Below, piece after piece: positions 62,130 through 64,000 of a stretch of 64,000 bases of DNA. The stretch spans positions 1 through 64,000 of the forward strand of contig JANJWO010000074.1 in assembly GCA_024709485.1 (NCBI GenBank), given 5' to 3'. The first letter of the stretch is position 1. Each line of letters opens with the position of its first letter. This DNA is from Hydrogenophilaceae bacterium (GTDB taxonomy: Bacteria > Pseudomonadota > Gammaproteobacteria > Burkholderiales > Thiobacillaceae). Below the pieces are notes generated by a model. The model searched no databases. It was not told the origin of the DNA and saw nothing but the letters and a program-made list of their open reading frames with translations. Made by a program: the position numbers and the translations under genes.

Positions 62130-63714
62130 GAGGAAAGTCTACAGTTACTTGAGGTTTTCGGATCCGAAGCAGGCGGCGGGATCTTCGGCGGACCGGCAGA
62201 TGGAGTACGCGCGCCGGTGGGCGGCGGAGCACGGGCTGGCGCTGGATGAATCGCTGTCGCTGCGGGATGAGGGATTGTCGGCTTATCACCAGCGGCACGT
62301 CAAGGTCGGGGCGCTTGGAGTGTTTCTGCGGGCGGTGGAGGATGGGCTCATCGAGGCCGGGTCGGTGCTAATCGTAGAGGGGCTTGACCGGCTCTCCCGG
62401 GCCGAGCCGCTGAAGGCCCAGGCGCAGCTGACGCAGATCATCCATGCGGGGCTGACGGTGGTGACCGCGGCGGACGGGCAGGAATACAGCCTGGAAGCGA
62501 TCCGTGAGAACCCCTACAAACTCATCCACAGCCTAGTGGTGATGATCCGGGCCCACGAGGAAAGCGACACCAAATCCAAACGGGTGAAGGCGGCGATCCG
62601 CCGGCAGTGCGAGGGGTGGATTGCCGGCACGTGGCGCGGCGTGATTCGTAATGGCAAAGACCCTCACTGGGTGCGCTGGAATGGCACAGGGTGGGAGTTG
62701 ACACCCGAACGGGCTGAGGCGCTGCGCTATGCCGTGAGGAGGTTTCTGGACGGGCTTGGCGGCATCCAGATCGTGCGTGAGATGGCCGCTCATGGCATGC
62801 AGCTTACCGACGATGGCAGGCTGGGCTCGCCTCATCTTTATAAGACGCTGCGCAAGCGACTGCTGATCGGCGAGCGCGAGATGACGCTCGATGGCGAGAC
62901 CTACGCGCTGCCCGGTTATTACCCTGCCCTGCTCACCGAAGATGAATTCAACCGGCTGCAGCTGGCGCTGGCAAGACGAGTAGGCAAACGCGGGGTGGGC
63001 CAGATCCCCAACATCCTCACCGGCATGGGCCTCGCCGTGTGCGGGCACTGCGGGGGCGCCATGGTGTCGATCAACAGCCTCAAAGGCAGAAAGCTCAAGC
63101 CCAATGGCCAGCCCTGGCCGGGAGTACTGCGCATCGGCTGCACCAGCCACCAGCGGGGGGCGGGGTGTGCGGTCATCGGCACGATCCAGGCCCTGCCCAT
63201 CGAGCGGGCACTGATGCTCTACTGCTGCGACAGCATGAAGATGAACGAACTGATGAGCGGCGGAGACCAGGGGCAGGCCCTGCGATCCGATCTGGCGGCC
63301 GCTCGCAAACGTTTCGCCGAGACAGAAGCCAAGCTCGAACGCCTGGCCAGAATGCTGGCCGAAGACGACGAACCAACACCCATCACCGTCCTGCGCCAGA
63401 TCCGCGAGCTGGAAGCCACAGCCGAACAGGACAAGCAGGGCATCGAAAAGCTGGAACGGGAACTGGCCAGCCTCAAGCCAACCCCCGCCGCGCCGGACCT
63501 GGCCGACCGCTGGCTGGCGCTGCTGGACGGCGTGGAGAACCTGGACGTCGATGCACGCATGGAAGCCCGCGAGCTGGTGCGCGCGAGCTTCGCCAGAATC
63601 ACCCTCTGGCACCACGGCAAGGACAGCCGGGTGGTGGACATGGAGATCACCGCGCGCGGCGGCGGGTCCACCAAGTTGCGAATCGACAAGGCATCGGGGC
63701 TGTTGCTGGACTAA
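62128..63714 (+). CDS. Large serine recombinase
   Basis: A 528-residue site-specific recombinase. Catalytic Ser11 lies in YLRFSDPKQ, and the resolvase domain continues ([36 protein letters not shown]). A recombinase domain ([24 protein letters not shown]) and a zinc ribbon ([12 protein letters not shown]...[10 protein letters not shown]) follow, then a coiled coil (about residues 390-450: [25 protein letters not shown]). It is divergent from rimO with a 2-bp overlap of the two start codons; TATACT at 62,091 is a possible -10 for it. Confidence 0.93.
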   Translation: MRKVYSYLRFSDPKQAAGSSADRQMEYARRWAAEHGLALDESLSLRDEGLSAYHQRHVKVGALGVFLRAVEDGLIEAGSVLIVEGLDRLSRAEPLKAQAQLTQIIHAGLTVVTAADGQEYSLEAIRENPYKLIHSLVVMIRAHEESDTKSKRVKAAIRRQCEGWIAGTWRGVIRNGKDPHWVRWNGTGWELTPERAEALRYAVRRFLDGLGGIQIVREMAAHGMQLTDDGRLGSPHLYKTLRKRLLIGEREMTLDGETYALPGYYPALLTEDEFNRLQLALARRVGKRGVGQIPNILTGMGLAVCGHCGGAMVSINSLKGRKLKPNGQPWPGVLRIGCTSHQRGAGCAVIGTIQALPIERALMLYCCDSMKMNELMSGGDQGQALRSDLAAARKRFAETEAKLERLARMLAEDDEPTPITVLRQIRELEATAEQDKQGIEKLERELASLKPTPAAPDLADRWLALLDGVENLDVDARMEARELVRASFARITLWHHGKDSRVVDMEITARGGGSTKLRIDKASGLLLD

Positions 63715-63747
63715 AACCCGCCGTTCGTCGGCTTGTTAAAATAAATC

Positions 63748-63776
63748 TTGCTGTTTCGTAAATTACGAAATATATT
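63748..63776 (+). promoter_or_regulatory. Promoter with palindromic operator as spacer
   Basis: TTGCTG (63,748-63,753) and TATATT (63,771-63,776) are separated by exactly 17 bp, and those 17 bp are the perfect inverted repeat TTTCGTAAATTACGAAA (63,754-63,770). A repressor dimer bound there would block polymerase. It points at the next gene. Confidence 0.75.
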
Positions 63777-63828
63777 TACAGCATGGAGGACGCGATGGGC
63801 GCGGCCTCAGTCTTCAGGAGACAGAATC

Positions 63829-64000
63829 ATGAAACACTACTTCGCCATCATCGGGACCAGCCGCAATGCCTTCGGCGGCGTTCGCTACACCCTCACCCCT
63901 TACAATTCAGAATCTGACATCATCGGCTTCGCCCACGAAGAATGCGCACGCAGCGGCGAGTCGCTTGAGTCCATCGCCGGCATCGGCTTCAAGACCATCA
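63829..64000 (+). CDS. Unknown protein, N-terminal part (cut by window edge)
   Basis: ATG at 63,829 has AGGAGA 7 nt upstream and stays open for 57 codons to the edge (MKHYFAIIGTSRNAFGGVRY, then TLTPYNSESDIIGFAHEECARSG). The start is alpha/beta-like. It is the first gene after the recombinase and is under an operator-bearing promoter. Family not recognised from this fragment. Confidence 0.7.
   Translation, partial: MKHYFAIIGTSRNAFGGVRYTLTPYNSESDIIGFAHEECARSGESLESIAGIGFKTI

Larger units (their letters stand above)
62070..64000 (+). mobile_element. Left end of a serine-recombinase element integrated at rimO
   Basis: A large serine recombinase starts exactly at the rimO start, and rimO codons 1-20 look foreign (for example CTA GGG TGT in a GC-rich gene). 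This is the layout of an element that integrates into a conserved gene and restores its 5' end. The right end is outside the window, so size and cargo are unknown. Confidence 0.6.

Overview
The window holds most of a temperate, contractile-tailed prophage (position 1 to about 42,170) in a GC-rich betaproteobacterial chromosome, then about 20 kb of conserved host genes, then the start of a second integrated element (about 62,070 to the right edge). The host assignment rests on gene order (thrS-infC-rpmI-rplT-pheS-pheT-ihfA-merR, relA, comEC, lolD/lolC, rimO) and on protein character. A sulfur/iron-oxidising type of Nitrosomonadales is plausible, but I cannot prove the genus.

Prophage. The tyrosine integrase (40,925-42,028) abuts the 3' end of tRNA-Pro(GGG), which marks the right attachment site. 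The left end lies outside the window. The late operon runs leftward (19,848 to 1): small and large terminase, an HNH/AP2 homing-type endonuclease, portal, Mu gpF-like protein, prohead protease, cement protein, major capsid, neck genes, sheath, tube, frameshifted tail chaperone, tape measure and baseplate, ending in a tail-fibre gene cut by the left edge. No holin or endolysin is visible, so lysis genes probably lie further left. The leftward early operon (26,429 to 20,055) carries Cro, a CII-like regulator, an HTH protein, a helicase-methyltransferase fusion, a DUF1376 replication protein, RusA and a probable Q-type antiterminator. That antiterminator is followed by a candidate late promoter and two hairpin terminators. 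The rightward early operon (28,886 to 40,877) has small unknown genes, a Cas4/RecB-like exonuclease with RecT, a degenerate N6-methyltransferase, an RMF-like protein, a Rad50-like ATPase, a C5-methyltransferase with repeats, an HNH nuclease, an ASCH protein and an excisionase-like protein.

Control. The LexA-type CI repressor (26,515-27,195) and Cro face each other across three copies of a 14-bp palindrome of form TTACC-N4-GGTAA. Two further copies lie 2.4 kb away at a second promoter. Both promoters have the same layout, with 17-bp -35/-10 spacing and one operator overlapping the -10, so this is a lambda-like PL/PR switch. Between the two promoters sit probable lysogenic-conversion genes, including an exported thermonuclease, closed by two tandem terminators.

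Host block. Genes 42,227-62,129 are mostly leftward: translation (thrS, infC with a non-AUG start, rpmI, rplT, pheST), IHF-alpha, tRNA-Val, a molybdopterin-like/cytochrome c fusion, a Mut7-C protein, RelA, ComEC, a CBS protein, the Lol ABC transporter, YjbQ and RimO. The rimO start overlaps the start of a divergent large serine recombinase. The first codons of rimO look foreign, so a second element seems to have integrated at this gene. Its next gene has a promoter whose 17-bp spacer is a perfect palindrome.
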